A program made the translations under genes and the position numbers. DNA of 64,000 bases from Dipteronia dyeriana (lineage: Eukaryota; Streptophyta; Magnoliopsida; Sapindales; Sapindaceae). The stretch lies in the NCBI GenBank assembly GCA_032871835.1, contig CM065297.1, forward strand, positions 91,533,052 through 91,597,051, given 5' to 3'. Below, piece by piece: positions 11,429 through 23,418 of the stretch. Numbering within the stretch: position 1 is the stretch's first letter; every line of letters begins with the position of its first letter. Below the pieces are notes generated by a model. That model did not search any database, was not told the DNA's origin, and saw only the letters and a program-made list of their open reading frames with translations.

Positions 11429-11625
11429 ATCTTGATTTTCTTAAAAAGACGAAGGAAAAAATAAAAGGAGGAGAAGAACATTCAAACTTTTTTGAAGTAT
11501 TGAGTTAGAGGGGAAAAAAAGAAAAAAAAATGGAGATAATGAATTTTCTCATACAATATGTCATAGATTGGATTCATCAAGATTAGTCTCTTTTGACCTG
11601 GGTTGAAAACTTAAAATGGAACTAA

Positions 11626-12372
11626 GGCCCAGTTTGGTATTGTTGTTCTGTGGTAAGAAGTGTTTTTGAAATTGTTGTGAGAGGAATTGCTTTTGGAATT
11701 GCTGTGGAAAGAATCAGCTGAGTGTTTGGTAAACTGATTATCAAAAGTGCTGTGAGAACTAAAAGCAATTTCAATGTATTTGATAAACTGAAATAAAAAG
11801 TGTTGTGAGTATGTAAAATTACTACAAGAACATAGACATCTAAATGGTATTAATGTGCTATAATTTACATTTTTCTTGTTTATTTGTGTTTAGTGTTAAG
11901 TGTTATATAATTATGGTACTTTATTGAATTAATTAGTCCCATTTTTTATTCTACTTTATTTAATTAATTAGACTTATTTCTTTATTTCTTTATTTCTTTA
12001 TTTTATTCTACTTTAATTTTTTATTTCATTTTTATTCTACTTTATTGAATTAATTATCCCAATTTTTTTATACAGTTATGGCAACATTTTTTTTTACAGA
12101 AATATAAGTCCAATTTTTTTTTGTTAAATTTCGTTAAAGGCAAGGACAAAGTTGAAAAGTTAATAAAATTTCATTTAATATCACTGTAGTACGTTTTCTA
12201 AAAGCAGAAGCCAAAATCCAAAAGTATGTATTTATAGCTTCTCAAAAACTCAGTTGGGAGAAGCTAAAAGTGACCAAAAGCACTTCCCCGTGATTTTACC
12301 AAACACTCAGTCTTAGATCCAGAATCACTTTTGGCCCAAAAAGTAGCTGGGAAAGCAATGTCAAACTGAGCC
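11626..12372. mobile_element. PIF/Harbinger (Tourist)-like MITE (TSD TAA)
   Basis: Terminal inverted repeats GGCCCAGTTTGGTATTG and, reversed, GGCTCAGTTTGACATTG are flanked by TAA at 11623-11625 and 12373-12375, the three-base target typical of PIF/Harbinger elements. It is 747 bp, AT-rich inside and non-coding. A diverged copy in the opposite orientation lies at about 20250-21345. Confidence 0.82.
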
Positions 12373-13161
12373 TAAATCTTGTTTTTTTATTTTTTTTTAA
12401 CTTCTTAAAACATTCCATGAATTGTTTGAAAAAGAATAAAATGAAATTTTGGGAATATTCACCCAAACAAATACTGGAATCATTTTTTGAAGATTTTATT
12501 TCTTTAACTGTTTTTAAGGTTTTTAGTAAAAATGGCCTATTTTAGGGGCTTAATTGGAAATCTACCCTAAAAACAAATTCAATTTCAAAACTACCCTAGA
12601 AATTACCTTGTTACCCTTAACTTAAAAAACCCAATTTCATTGCCCTACTTGACATGACCACGGTTCGGTTCGAACCGTGGAACCGAACCAGAACCGTGGA
12701 ACCCGTTTCAGAACCGTAACCGTAACCGAAACTCGGGGGTCGACGGTTCGGTTCCAATTCCTTCTCTTGAAAAACCGGCCAGGAACCGACGGTTCGGTCC
12801 CGATTCAGGAACCGCCGGTTCTTGGCCTTTATTTTAAAAAAAAAAATTGAATTTAAAAAAAAAAAAACAGCCGTTGGGCCCAACGGCACAAAATATTTTT
12901 TTTCTTTTTTTTCTTTTTTTTCTTTTCCCCTTTAATTCTTTATTTCCTATAAATACCCCCATAATTCATTTCTTATCATACAATTGCTCTCTCAAATCTC
13001 AAATCTCCTAATTCTCTTCAATTATCTTCCAATTAGTCAATTATTTATTTGTTTATATTTAGTGTATTACAATTATTATATTTTAAAATCATTTTAAAAT
13101 CCTTGTCAACAATTTTTATCTTAATTTTTTTGAAGAGTTTATTTACAAATTAATTTTTTCG

Positions 13162-15456
13162 ATGGCAAGTGGAAGTGGAAGTGGAAGTGGAAGTGGAAGT
13201 GGAGTAAGAGATATTCCACCAAGGCATTCTGTTTCTAGGACCGGTAAGGGTCGTATGTCGGAGCCGGATCCGGTCCAACCGGATAATATCAGTTTTGATG
13301 ACACCGCTTACCATGAGTTCCTACAACGGCAATCCTATCTTGAATCTCTAAACTATCCAATCAATCCAAATCCCCCTTTAATAAATTCTGAACCCAATTC
13401 TAGCCAGCCTAGCGCCCCTAGCCCTAGCCCTGGTAATATGACAAGCCAATCAGAAAATATACCCGATTTTGCTGCAGATCCAAATTTTGAAGAGCCGGTA
13501 GAGAAGGATAAGAAGCATCTCAAATCTGATCTATTCGTTCTCCACATGAAGAAAGTTACGAAACCGAATGGAACATGTTGGGCGGTGTGCAATTACTGCC
13601 CTAAAGAATACAAATGGACTAAATCTGAAGGATACGGCACATATAGGAAGCATATTACGACCAGTCATCCAGCAGAACTTGCCAAGGGGAATGCACAATC
13701 TCAAATTTCTAGGTTTTCTACCCCTGACACTCAATTATTTAAATATAGTGATCAAGCTAATAGAGAATAATTAGCTAGGATGGTAGCTGTAGAACATTTA
13801 CCTTTTAGTTTTGGTGAAAAAGTTGGTTTTATTAAATATTGTCATAAAGCATTAAATCCTGCTGCATGTCATGACCCTAGGACCACTCTCATGCGTACAA
13901 TGTATAATATTTATAAAAAGGAAAAATGGATTTTAAAAAATTATTTTGCGAACTATATAGGTCGTGTTTCCGTATGTGCTGATATATGGACTGACCAATG
14001 GCGAATGCATTCATACTTAGGTGTAACTTGTAATTATATGGACAAAGCATGGACAATACAAAAAAGAATTCTTGCATTTAGAGTTTTTGATGATGCACAT
14101 ACTGCTGATAATATTTATAAAAATATGAAAATCATTTTTTAAGAGTATAAAATTGAAAGCAAAATTTTTTCAATTGGTTTTGATAATGCTTCTAATAATA
14201 CAGCAGCTATTCCTGCTTTAATTGAATTATGCAAGCCTTATTTTAATAGTAAATTTTTTCATCAAATATGTGATTGCCATGTTTTAAATTTATGCGTTCA
14301 AAAAGGTTTAAAAATTCTTCAAGCTTTTATTAAACCCATTAAAGAGGCCCGCTTATATTTGTGGAAACATCCTAATGTTATGAAAGCATGGGTAAGATTT
14401 TGTAAACAGGCAGGTAGACATCCCATTAGATTTTCTCATGATGTTCCAACACGTTGGAACTCTACTTATAAATTGCTTTGTGAAAGTTATGAATATAGGG
14501 ATTTATTAGTTTCTTTTATGCAATATAATGTTAGTCAAATCAATCTTTATGCACACCATTGGGATGTTTGTACAAAAAATTGTAATTTGTTAAAAGTTTT
14601 TAATAGTGCTACTAACAATCTATCAGGTATTTATTATCCTACTATTTAATTATTTATTATTGAAGGTTGTAATATTGTTGGTGCATTTACTGACTGTTCA
14701 TCTGATATACAATTACAGGCATGCATTGAAGCTATGAAAAAAAAATGGTTAGACTATTATAGAGAGTTTCCAACTATTTACCTACTTGCGTTGTGTTTTG
14801 ACCCACGTTGTAAACTAGATGCATTGACAGATTATTTAAATTTTTATTATAAATGTTTAGGTATATAATTAGAAATTAATACTTATTGTGCTGCAATTAA
14901 GATATTATTTTATCAGTTATATGATGAATATCGTAGAATTTATGATCCACCATTAAACATTAGTGTTCCACAAAATGAAAATGTCTCCCAAACTCGATCT
15001 TCTGGAGTGTTGGGGGCAGGGTCTGCACTTTTAACCCAAAAGATCAAAAGATTGCGAGGTTCTTCTTCTTCTTTATCAAGTCCGATCTCGTATGATGAGA
15101 TAGAAACTTATCATAGTACCAATTTTGAGTTTATAGGAGACGATGATGTGGATAAATTTGATATTCTACATTGGTGGAGAGAACATGAAAAGCACTTCCC
15201 AATCTTGTCTATAATAACCAAACAGATTCTTGCAACACCGGTTTCTACAGTGGCTGTGGAACAAGAGTTAAGCGCAGGTGGAAATATTTTGGACGCAAGA
15301 TGGTCGCTTTTGAGTCCAGAATCAATTCAAGTCCAAGTGTGTGTTGATAATTAGACAAATGCTGGATATAGACAACAAGAAATGGAGCCATAAGTTATTT
15401 ATGATTTCTTCGATGATGATCACACCACCGGTACCGGAACGGATGGCAGCGATTAG
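13162..15456 (+). pseudogene. hAT transposase with BED zinc finger, six internal stops
   Basis: One frame runs 764 codons from an ATG followed by a Gly-Ser tract to a TAG at 15454-15456. A BED-type finger is visible (CNYCPKEYKW, then YRKHITTSHP), followed by the catalytic-domain motifs CADIWTDQ and FDNASNN and by CHVLNLCVQ. The C-terminal hAT dimerisation region reads DILHWWREHEKHFPILS and TPVSTVAVEQELSAGG. Stops lie at 13768, 14140, 14647, 14866, 15352 and 15391. There is no frameshift across 2.3 kb, so the protein died by point mutation only. In the family this protein cuts and joins element ends after dimerising in the nucleus. Confidence 0.93.
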
Positions 15457-15774
15457 TTACAGACTTACAAAATTACATATGTAAAAGACAATAGAATGTA
15501 AAAGAACTACGTGGTCTTTGATTCCTCTAAACCCTGAGTCCGAGAGGATACGTAGGCAACTTAATTTTGGTACAAATTAAGTGCAAGACCAATTTTTTTA
15601 ATTTTTAGTTTTATACATTTATTTCAATTTATGTATTTAGTATTATTTTTTTAAATTTTAATTTCAGCTTACGGCCTTACACAATAAAATTCATATACAA
15701 GTTCATATTATTACATGTCTTATGTTTTCGTATTTTTTTTAAAATGAGTATAAATTTATAATAAGAAAAAAAAA

Positions 15775-15985
15775 GGAACCGAACCGGCTGAACCGGTGGA
15801 ACTGGAACAGGAACCGGAACCGGAACCGGAACAGGAACCCCGGTTCCACTATTCCGATTCCGGTTCCGGTTCCGGTTCCGGTTCCGGTTCCGGTCGGTTC
15901 CGGTTCCGGTTCCGGTTCTGGCTCTTTCCAAAACCGGAACCGTCGGTTCCAAACCGGAACCGTCGGTTCCAAACCGGAACCGGGG
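15775..15985. repeat. GGAACC/GGTTCC subterminal array of the hAT element
   Basis: Repeated GGAACC units switch to GGTTCC at about 15840, giving a foldback, and then continue as CCGGTTCCGG-type units to the right terminus. The left terminus (12660-12830) has a looser version. Short subterminal repeats are where hAT transposases bind; here they have expanded into a near-microsatellite. ORFs read through it (Gly-Ser-Gly or Glu-Pro repeats) are artefacts. Confidence 0.85.
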
Positions 15986-16002
15986 TCATGTCTATGCCCT
16001 AC

Positions 16003-16913
16003 CCATCTCAAAGCTTCCTTCCACCCCATCCCGATTTCTGAAAGCCAAATTCACTGGCCACACCATCCCAAAGTCTCCAGCCACCCCATCCCGAAATCTT
16101 CTCGTCATGTTCCAGCCACCATACCCAACATCGTCGTCCAGTCGCTCATTCTGCTAGTCGTCGCCGTCGACTTCGTCCAGTCATCGTCACGCCGACTTCG
16201 TTAGCTTCGTCGGTGAGTTGCAATGCCAACATCTTGCTTTCTTCGTCGTCAACAGCACGCCAGCGTGGTCTTTGGCTATCTTCTCTGTCTGTCCTCGTCG
16301 TCTGTGCATGCACGCCAGCGTCTTCTTTGGCCATCTTCTCCATCTGTCCTCGTCGTCAACAGCACGTCTGCGCTGTCTGTCCTCGTCGTCAATCGGCTGC
16401 TGCCATTCTTCGCCGATTTGGGTTTCATTGAAGGTAAACCTAACATTTAATTTTTTATTTTTGGACCAAAAATTGATTTTAGGGTTCATGTTTAACCTAA
16501 TTTATGAATTGAATTTAAATTCTTCGGCTATGGTGAATTCTTCGCCTATGGTGAATTTTTTATTCATGTTTTTGTAAATCTATGAATTGAAATTAAATAT
16601 CACAAAAATTAACCTAATATTTTTTCATAATTAACTTTGATTCATGTCCGGTATTGACTTAAATATCACATGAAATTTTGATTCATGTCCAGTATTGAAT
16701 TTATTTGTTTTAATTCACACCAATAGTGTTGATCAAATACTAAGGTGGGCAACTTGTATTAGAAAGTGTTGATCAAATACTAAGGTGGGCAACTTGTATT
16801 AGAAAGTTGTTACCATCTTTGTTGGTGCATGGGATGTCCGATACTTATAACAATCCGACGTTATTTGCTGTCGAAAGACCCGAAGAAGAGTTCCACACCA
16901 AGGGAATGAGTAA
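16003..16913. other. Unassigned sequence with CGTCGTC-rich tract and a 40-bp tandem duplication
   Basis: The part at 16140-16410 is rich in GTCCTCGTCGTC units, including two diverged copies of about 70 bp. It reads like a transcribed leader or first exon, with a possible donor AAG|GTAAAC near 16433, but no protein is recognisable. Bases 16726-16765 and 16766-16805 are a near-perfect 40-bp tandem duplication. Confidence 0.5.
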
Positions 16914-17650
16914 GGGGTCGTTTGTTTTTTTGTCTGAATACTGAACAGTCCTGAATTTTTCTAATTACTGAATAGAGATTGAAATGTATTATCAACACGT
17001 TTGTTTTTTTTTCTCACATCTGAATGTATTATCAACACGTTTATATTTTAAAAGTAAAATTGTATGAATATAAGTAATTTTACATTTATACATATGTTAA
17101 ACAATTATACATATAATATGGAATAAAAAAAATTCAAAAATAATAATTATTTATGAACACGTATGATCATGATCTTCTTTTTTGATTACAAACAAACTTC
17201 ATTTTTCTAAAAAAAGAAAAGATATTTTTTTTCAAAAAATAAAAAGGACATCAGAAAAACTCGTACAAAACACTCTAATATATATCACCATAATATCATA
17301 ATAAAGTATCGATATTAAACGCCAATGTGAATAGTGATTAGGTTTTTTAAAAAAAAAACTATTTAAAATAAGCAATATATTAAAATAAAGATTTTTATAC
17401 CATATGTAATTTTGATGAAATTGGAAATATGTTATATATGGAGGGATATTATCGGAAGAAAAGATTTTAGATTGCATTTAATGCAATCCAGTGATTTGCA
17501 ATTAAGTTAAAAGTCAGAATTTCTTACTTTTTATTTTAAGTTGTTTTTTAGGATTTTTAATTTGTTTGACCACTTAACAAAACAAACAAAACAACATAAT
17601 AATTATGATTCAGACCCATTAAGTTTTAAGTGGAAAAAACAACCGATCCC
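16914..17650. mobile_element. PIF/Harbinger-like MITE (TSD TAA), second family
   Basis: Terminal repeats GGGGTCGTTTGTTTTTT and, reversed, GGGATCGGTTGTTTTTT are flanked by TAA at 16911-16913 and 17651-17653. The 737-bp interior is AT-rich and non-coding. The ends differ from the MITE at 11626, so it is a separate family. Confidence 0.8.
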
Positions 17651-17653
17651 TAA

Positions 17654-18229
17654 GTCTTTTTTTATGTCTTAATGGTTAAAGTTTATGTCTCATTTGATGT
17701 TTTTTTATTTATGGTTTTTTGACATAGGTCTGATTGTGGTATTTTTATTCTCAAATTTTTGGAGTACCTATGGACCGGAAAGCAATTTGACTTTGAATCA
17801 AAAGAAGAAGCAACCCCCTTATGTTGAAATAGGAATAAAATTATTTCAAAATTCAAAAGAAATATGTGTAAATGATACAAATTGATGTGTATAATGCTAA
17901 ATTGAATAATTGAGACTAGCATTTTTATAGGTTGCGGTGGTGATGTGAGCGAAACGGGTGATATGAGCATTAGATATTTTGTGGATATTAGAAGTGTTAT
18001 ATTTACAAGGTATGAAGAAGCATGGATTTATTGAAATTTCAATGGAACTTTGTCGAAATTTAGAAAAATATATACAAATGTCTCTTACCTATTAAATATC
18101 TGCACAGTTCTCATATCTCTTACATATTAACTGTACATATTAAATAACTGACAGTAATTTGAGGACTAAATGATAAGCATGGTAGAATACAGAATACGGT
18201 AATGGTAGAACACAATGACAGCAACTTTA
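17654..18229. other. AT-rich sequence without recognisable features
   Basis: Only short ORFs without recognisable domains occur. It may be the degraded flank or interior of the MULE remnant that follows. Confidence 0.4.
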
Positions 18230-18600
18230 GGGAATTAATAATGCATCACGGACTATATCGAGCAAACTCGGCATCCGTGACATAAAGAGCTGTTTCGGAA
18301 TTAATATTTGTTAGTTGTTTTATACGTTGTAGGAATTGACTTTCTTGATACACCCTGACTGCCCGTTCGAAATACCGTTTGTCTTATTCTTACCATAGTG
18401 TGCACGTATGTTCCGTTGTAGATGGATCGCACATGCAGCGTGGAATGAATTTGGGAACATTTTCTCTACATCGGTTATGATACTATTTTTTCTGTCAGAA
18501 ACGATCACCAAATCTTTAACTTCACCAACGACTGACCAGATGTTTTTACTCGGGACAGGGCGACCATCCCGAGACTTATTTCAAGTCTTGAAAGTTAAAA
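18230..18600 (-). pseudogene. Mutator-like (MULE) transposase fragment
   Basis: On the minus strand the frame reads KDLVIVSDRKNSIITDVEKM, then FPNSFHAACAIHLQRN, which match the SDR..I....FP.A.H..C..H block of the MULE transposase core. Further along, near 18240-18290, FMSRMPSLLDIVRD resembles the following region after a frame disruption. No complete domain, zinc knuckle or terminal repeats were found nearby. It is a remnant of roughly 120 codons. Confidence 0.75.
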
Positions 18601-18817
18601 ATTGAAAAGTTAAAAAATAGAAAGATCAAAAACGAGATTATTTTAAAATTAACAAAATAAACCTTATGAGGTTGAAAATATAATTCTAAATATCTCCAAT
18701 GTTTTTCAAACCTAAAATTGAAAAACAAATGTATGGGAAGCAAAGTGTTGTAGTGTAGGTAGGAAAATTGTTAGATAATATTTAGTTTATTTATTTGATA
18801 ACTTGGTTGGTAAATGG

Positions 18818-19916
18818 TAGACTTGGCAATGGGTCGTGTTGTCACGAATTTGTGTCATTTCGTGTTTGGGTCGTGTTAAAATTGTTCCACTTGAACCCGA
18901 CCCGTTATCTTAATGGGTTGAAATATACAAACCCGAAACCATTTGTTAAATTATTGGGTAACCCGACCCGACCCGTTACAAAATATTATATTTGAGATTT
19001 ATTAAAAAGTTGAAAATAAATAGTAACGAAGCATGATCAAACTCATGCAATCAAGTTCATTATAGACATGTAAAACTTCAAAAAACAAAATTCACCATCA
19101 ACATCAACAATCTATCAAAAACATCTAATTTAAAAAAAGTAAAAAAAAAATTGAAAATGAAATCTTCCTCATTAATCTTCAATATATTACGATTGGAAAT
19201 CTCAATCCTCATTTAGACCTAAAAGGGTAAATTACTTGCGTTAGAATCTTAGACTTTAAGAAAAGAAGAATTAACATACATTATAAATCCAATACCTTTA
19301 TGAATAATTTATATTATCAATACCTTTAGAAAAAAATTGTAAAGAATTTATAATATCAATACATTGTATAAAATGGTGGCACCATATACCATAGTAATAC
19401 AAAAATCAAAATGCAAGAAAGAAAACATATCTGATTGAATTTACTAATCGATTTCAAGAAAGTTAAAGATTATTGCTTTTCAACTTTAGAGTTTTAGGGT
19501 TATGGTTATAATATTGTAATATAATTGATTTAGAGTTTTAGAGTTTTTAATTTAGAAACTGAACAAATTTAGGAATTTTTCCTCTTAAAAAAAACAATTA
19601 GAAATTTTAAAAAATTAATTAGTAAAATATATTCTAAACCATAATTATAGATATCTTTTTATATATCAATTCCATAACTTGACTATACAAATATTTGTTT
19701 AATAACTTTCATAAATTTATTTTAAAAAAAATCTTTATATTAATGGGTTATCGAATTAACGGTTTTTTTTAAAGGTGAACCCAAAACCGATCCATTATAT
19801 TTCGTGTTTTAATGGGTTGACCCATTAACAATCCGATCCGATAAATTAGACCCACCAACTGCTTTCGAATGGGTTTGGGTCGTATAAACGGGTCATGTAA
19901 AATTTTGCTAGATCTA
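18818..19916. mobile_element. Non-autonomous hAT element (8-bp TSD GTAAATGG)
   Basis: The perfect 8-bp repeat GTAAATGG at 18810-18817 and 19917-19924 brackets a 1099-bp element. Terminal repeats are TAGACTTGGCAAT and, reversed, TAGATCTAGCAAA. The ends carry repeated GGGTCGTGTT/GACCCG motifs, for example ACCCGACCCGACCCG near 18960. The interior is AT-rich and non-coding. Confidence 0.85.
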
Positions 19917-20249
19917 GTAAATGGTTGGTAAAAATAATTAAAAGGATAATAAATATGGTGAGTGATAAATGAGGGTATATTGGGAAGAATATGGTAGTTT
20001 TATAATTGAATTAGTTTTTACGGTAGATTTGCTATTAAACCCCGCATTTTTGCTAAAACCCTTGTTTTTAAATGATTTTATTATAAGATTATTTATTATT
20101 TTATTATTATTAAATAGTAGCAAACGGTTATTTTAATAGTAAAAAAGTAATTAAGACTTTTTAAAATAGAATGCAAGGCATTTCAACTTATTCTATCTAA
20201 ACCTTAGTCAACAGTTGAATGCGATTAAAATCAACGGGTGACAGGGAGC

Positions 20250-21345
20250 TCCCAAACTACTTTTGGACCTAGAAGTGCTTCCAAAATAGGTTTAAGGTAT
20301 TTAGAAAAACTTTAGAAAGTGTTTTTGGTCGTTTTTGGCTTCTCTCACATTAGAAATTGAGAAGCTACTTCCTAAGAAACAAAAATGATTCTTATTTTAC
20401 CCCTTGTCTTTCATGAAATTTACCGAATAACAAAACCCAAATCAATCAGCATCATCATCCCCTTTTCTTCAAAACCAACCCTAGAAAATTCTCTTCCTTC
20501 AAACATCTTGAACAACACCACCAAACCCAAACCAAGAAATCACCATAACTATCAAACCCACACAAACCATAACCGACGGTCGAATCAAATCCATACCAAA
20601 CTCCGGTCGAATCAAACCACCACCGGCTGCAAAATCAAACTCATTCTCTTCCCACTCTTCTTTAGATCCAATCAGCCCCATCATCATCTTTACATTCAAC
20701 CGCCCCTCCTTCATTGTCAAATTAAATCAACACCCTCATCACCTTCAGAAATCAACAGTCACACAATCATCTTTTTCTTCAATAAACAAAACCATTAACT
20801 GAAACAAAAAAAAATGAAATTGAAAAGGCCATCATCTCCAGATTCTAGGTTTAGAGAGAGAAGATTCAATTTAAATTGTCAGAGAGGAGAGAGAAAGCAT
20901 GACCATAAAGGAGATCATTGGACAATTGCACAGACTTATAGGAGATCAATGGACTATGCACTGTTTAGAATAGTTTGACGGATAGTCACACGGATTTAGA
21001 TTTGGCAATGGGGATTTGATGGCCGATGGTGTTCTCCATTAATAGAGAGAAGTTCGACGTCTTCGTCGAAGAAGGTTGTTCCATTTTCTTATCAATGTTC
21101 AACCATCCAAGTTGGATCAAATTATTTTTTTCAGGCTGTGTTTTGTTAGTTGAAGACTTGAAAGTTGGGTTGGATTTGGATCAAGAAAAATAATAATAAT
21201 TAAAAATATATATTTTTCAAACATCTCAATATTCATGTATCCTTCTAGTAATTTTACATCGTTGCAACACTTCTAAATTAGAATTTATCAAATACATTGA
21301 AATTTTTTTTAATTCTTACAACACTTTTCAAAATCAGATTACCAC
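20250..21345 (-). mobile_element. Degraded inverted copy of the Harbinger-like MITE at 11626
   Basis: Read on the minus strand, 21235-21345 matches the left part of the 11626-12372 MITE (TTTCAATGTATTTGATAAA, then GTAAAATTACTA). The left side, 20255-20370, matches the reversed right part (AGAAGTGCTT, TTTTGGCTTCTC). The termini are eroded and no target duplication was found. The middle contains a C-rich stretch (20380-20790) with an ORF but no domain, possibly foreign or simply diverged. Confidence 0.6.
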
Positions 21346-21702
21346 ACTCGTTTGTCTATGTGTGGACTTAGGCGGCTAGGCTATAAATAATAGCTTATTA
21401 TATTGTTTTTTTATTTTATTATTTAATTAAATGAAAATTAATTAATTTGTTAATTAATTATTAATTTAATTAAAAGTCAAACTCTTTTTCCTAGTATGAG
21501 TAGGTCTCCTAGTGTCATATTATTGATGGTAATATGATAAGTATCAAATACTATATTTTATAAATAGATAAATAAAATAAAAATTTAGTTATCTAGTCAA
21601 ATTATAAAGTATTTGATTTCTATTAGGATTCTAATTGACAATTGGTCAAATTATGAAGTTTTTGATTTAGTCACAATTTAATTTATATTTAATAATTGGT
21701 TA
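21346..21702. other. Probable upstream extension of dispersed repeat copy B
   Basis: This AT-rich block precedes copy B and has no counterpart in copy A, which starts abruptly at about 8427. It may be the missing 5' part of the same LTR-like repeat. No gene is seen. Confidence 0.4.
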
Positions 21703-22057
21703 TTGAATAAATACACTATTTGAGTTGGATTATGAGTCTTGGTGTGAAAAAGAATTCTTCTTTGAAAAGGATTCTTGATCACCAAGTAAATCCTTCTAAG
21801 GAAAAGATTATTGCCCACCAAGTAAATTCTCTTTAGGAGATGATTTGGTATCCTAAATTAAAAGCATGTAGAATTCGGCCACTATATATATAATAGTATA
21901 GAATTTGGCCAAAGCCCCTTTTTTTCTTAAAGAAAGATTTCGGCCTAGAGAGAGAATTTTGAGAGAGAAAAAACTTAGTTTTTACTCTAGACAAAATTCA
22001 CACAACTAATAGATATAGTGTGTAAAATTCGGCTAAGGAGAAAAGAAAAAGGGAACG
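21703..22057 (+). repeat. Dispersed LTR-like repeat, copy B, left part
   Basis: Collinear with 8427-8783 of copy A (TTATTGAATAAATACACTA at the start, GGGAACG at the end). It stops at the SIRE insertion. The last five bases, GAACG (22053-22057), are the left target duplication. Confidence 0.85.
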
Positions 22058-22673
22058 TGTAAGTTCCTCAGTGTTTGATTGGCTTATTTCGTTGACAACC
22101 ACATTTTGGGATCAATATGTAAGGGTAGTTTAGGGCATCATTGTTCGTAACCAAGCTCAAGCATCAAAAGTAAAAACACTTGCTTAACTTCATTAAAGAG
22201 GTATTAGTGCACACACACAGTCATGCATTTTATTTTAATTATCTTGCATATATGCTTATTTGCCATCTTGTGTGCCTTGTGTGTCTTATTTTTATTTGAG
22301 TGTTGAATGTATGTTTGTGCCTTAAAAAGAGGGTTTTTTCCTTTTTTCCGCAGTTTAGACCGCTCTTTGTGCAGTGCCCTCGCCGCGTCCTACACAGCAG
22401 TGTTTACCAGAGGATGCACGATGTGGCTACTGCGGTCTGTGCTTGTTGCATACGCCGCGGTCTCCCAACCGGAGTTTTACAGACGTTGCAAGCTGTCCAG
22501 ATCGCGGTCTGTGCACACTGCATGCACAGCGGCCTACAGAGCAACGTTGTCCAGGCGATACACTGCTCTCTGTGCCGCGGTCTGGACACTTACCTAGACC
22601 GCGGTATAGCCAGCGGTCCTGACGGGTTCTGGTTGCCTTTCGCCCAAAACGATGCCATTTTGTGTAGGGCACC

Positions 22674-22684
22674 ATATATATATG
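22674..22684 (+). promoter_or_regulatory. Predicted TATA box in the SIRE LTR
   Basis: CATATATATAT follows GGGCAC and is followed by a pyrimidine-rich stretch (TTCTCTTCTCTTCCC) suited to a start site about 30 bases downstream. The same arrangement is conserved in the 3' LTR near 31467-31477. Confidence 0.6.
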
Positions 22685-23222
22685 TTCTCTTCTCTTCCCT
22701 TTGTTCTCAAGAGTCCAAGAAGCCATTTTTATGTGTTCTTAGTTTTTCTAGAGAGAGAGGGACACCCAAACACTCATCTTTACTCAACCCAACTTCATCT
22801 AAAGATCATCTAGCTTCATTCTAGGATCATTCAAGCATGGAGCATCATCTTCTTCTTGACTAGGTAACTTCTACATGCTCTAGACTTCATAGTTTCATTA
22901 CAAAGACATGTATACCTAGGGTTTTAGTCTCAATTGCTTATTAAATGCTTCCTTGTGTGGTTAATAGCTTTTATGACATGCTTGAGTATTGATTGTTGGT
23001 TGAGATGCATTAATTTGTGATAGCTAGAATTTAGGACGGTTTTACCCTTCTGGATAATTATTCTTGCCTTTGCATTTAGAACATTGATATCTAGGATTTG
23101 CTTTAATTGTCATTATTAATCCTAGATAAGCATGAATGTCTTGACTTATCATTTTTGCATATAGGATATTCTTGCATATTCACTTAGGTTGCCAATTATC
23201 TCTTCATTGTTGGTTAAGCTTG

Positions 23223-23418
23223 TGGCTATGTGATTAGTGCACAAGGTTGGTGATCCAAAATCACTATTAAGTCACGTTGGGTAGAGTGAAATGGTTAGTA
23301 GCTGGAGGGTTAGACGGGAGTGGCTATGTGATTAGTGCACAAGGTTGGTGATCCAAAATCAGTATTAAGTCACGTTGGGTAGAGTGAAATGGTTAGTAGC
23401 AGGAGGGTTAGACGGGAG
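23223..23418. repeat. 98-bp tandem duplication private to the 5' LTR
   Basis: Units 23223-23320 and 23321-23418 share TGGCTATGTGATTAGTGCAC and differ at a few positions. The 3' LTR has a single copy (from about 32015), so the duplication arose after insertion. Confidence 0.88.

Larger units (their letters stand above)
12649..15994 (+). mobile_element. Decayed autonomous hAT transposon (8-bp TSD TGCCCTAC)
   Basis: The perfect 8-bp repeat TGCCCTAC at 12641-12648 and 15995-16002 brackets the element. Terminal repeats are TTGACATGACCACGGTT and, reversed, TAGACATGACCCCGGTT. The subterminal zones (about 12660-12830 and 15775-15985) are dense in GGTTCC/GGAACC units, and the right one is partly palindromic around 15840. 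Inside is one intronless hAT transposase frame with six internal stops. It could be the source family of the related elements at 36677 and 43043. Confidence 0.95.

Noticed and set aside
15677..16041. Glu-Pro and Gly-Ser repeat proteins on both strands
   Set aside because: They are translations of the GGAACC/GGTTCC subterminal array of the hAT element.
16187..16577. Overlapping ORFs in the CGTCGTC-rich tract
   Set aside because: All frames are open because of low complexity. None shows a domain or a convincing splice structure.
22300..22824. 174-codon ORF in the SIRE 5' LTR (also at 31093-31617) as a protein gene
   Set aside because: It spans the U3 repeats and the TATA box, has no recognisable domain, and its openness may follow from GC-rich repeat composition. 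It is kept as a finding, not a gene.
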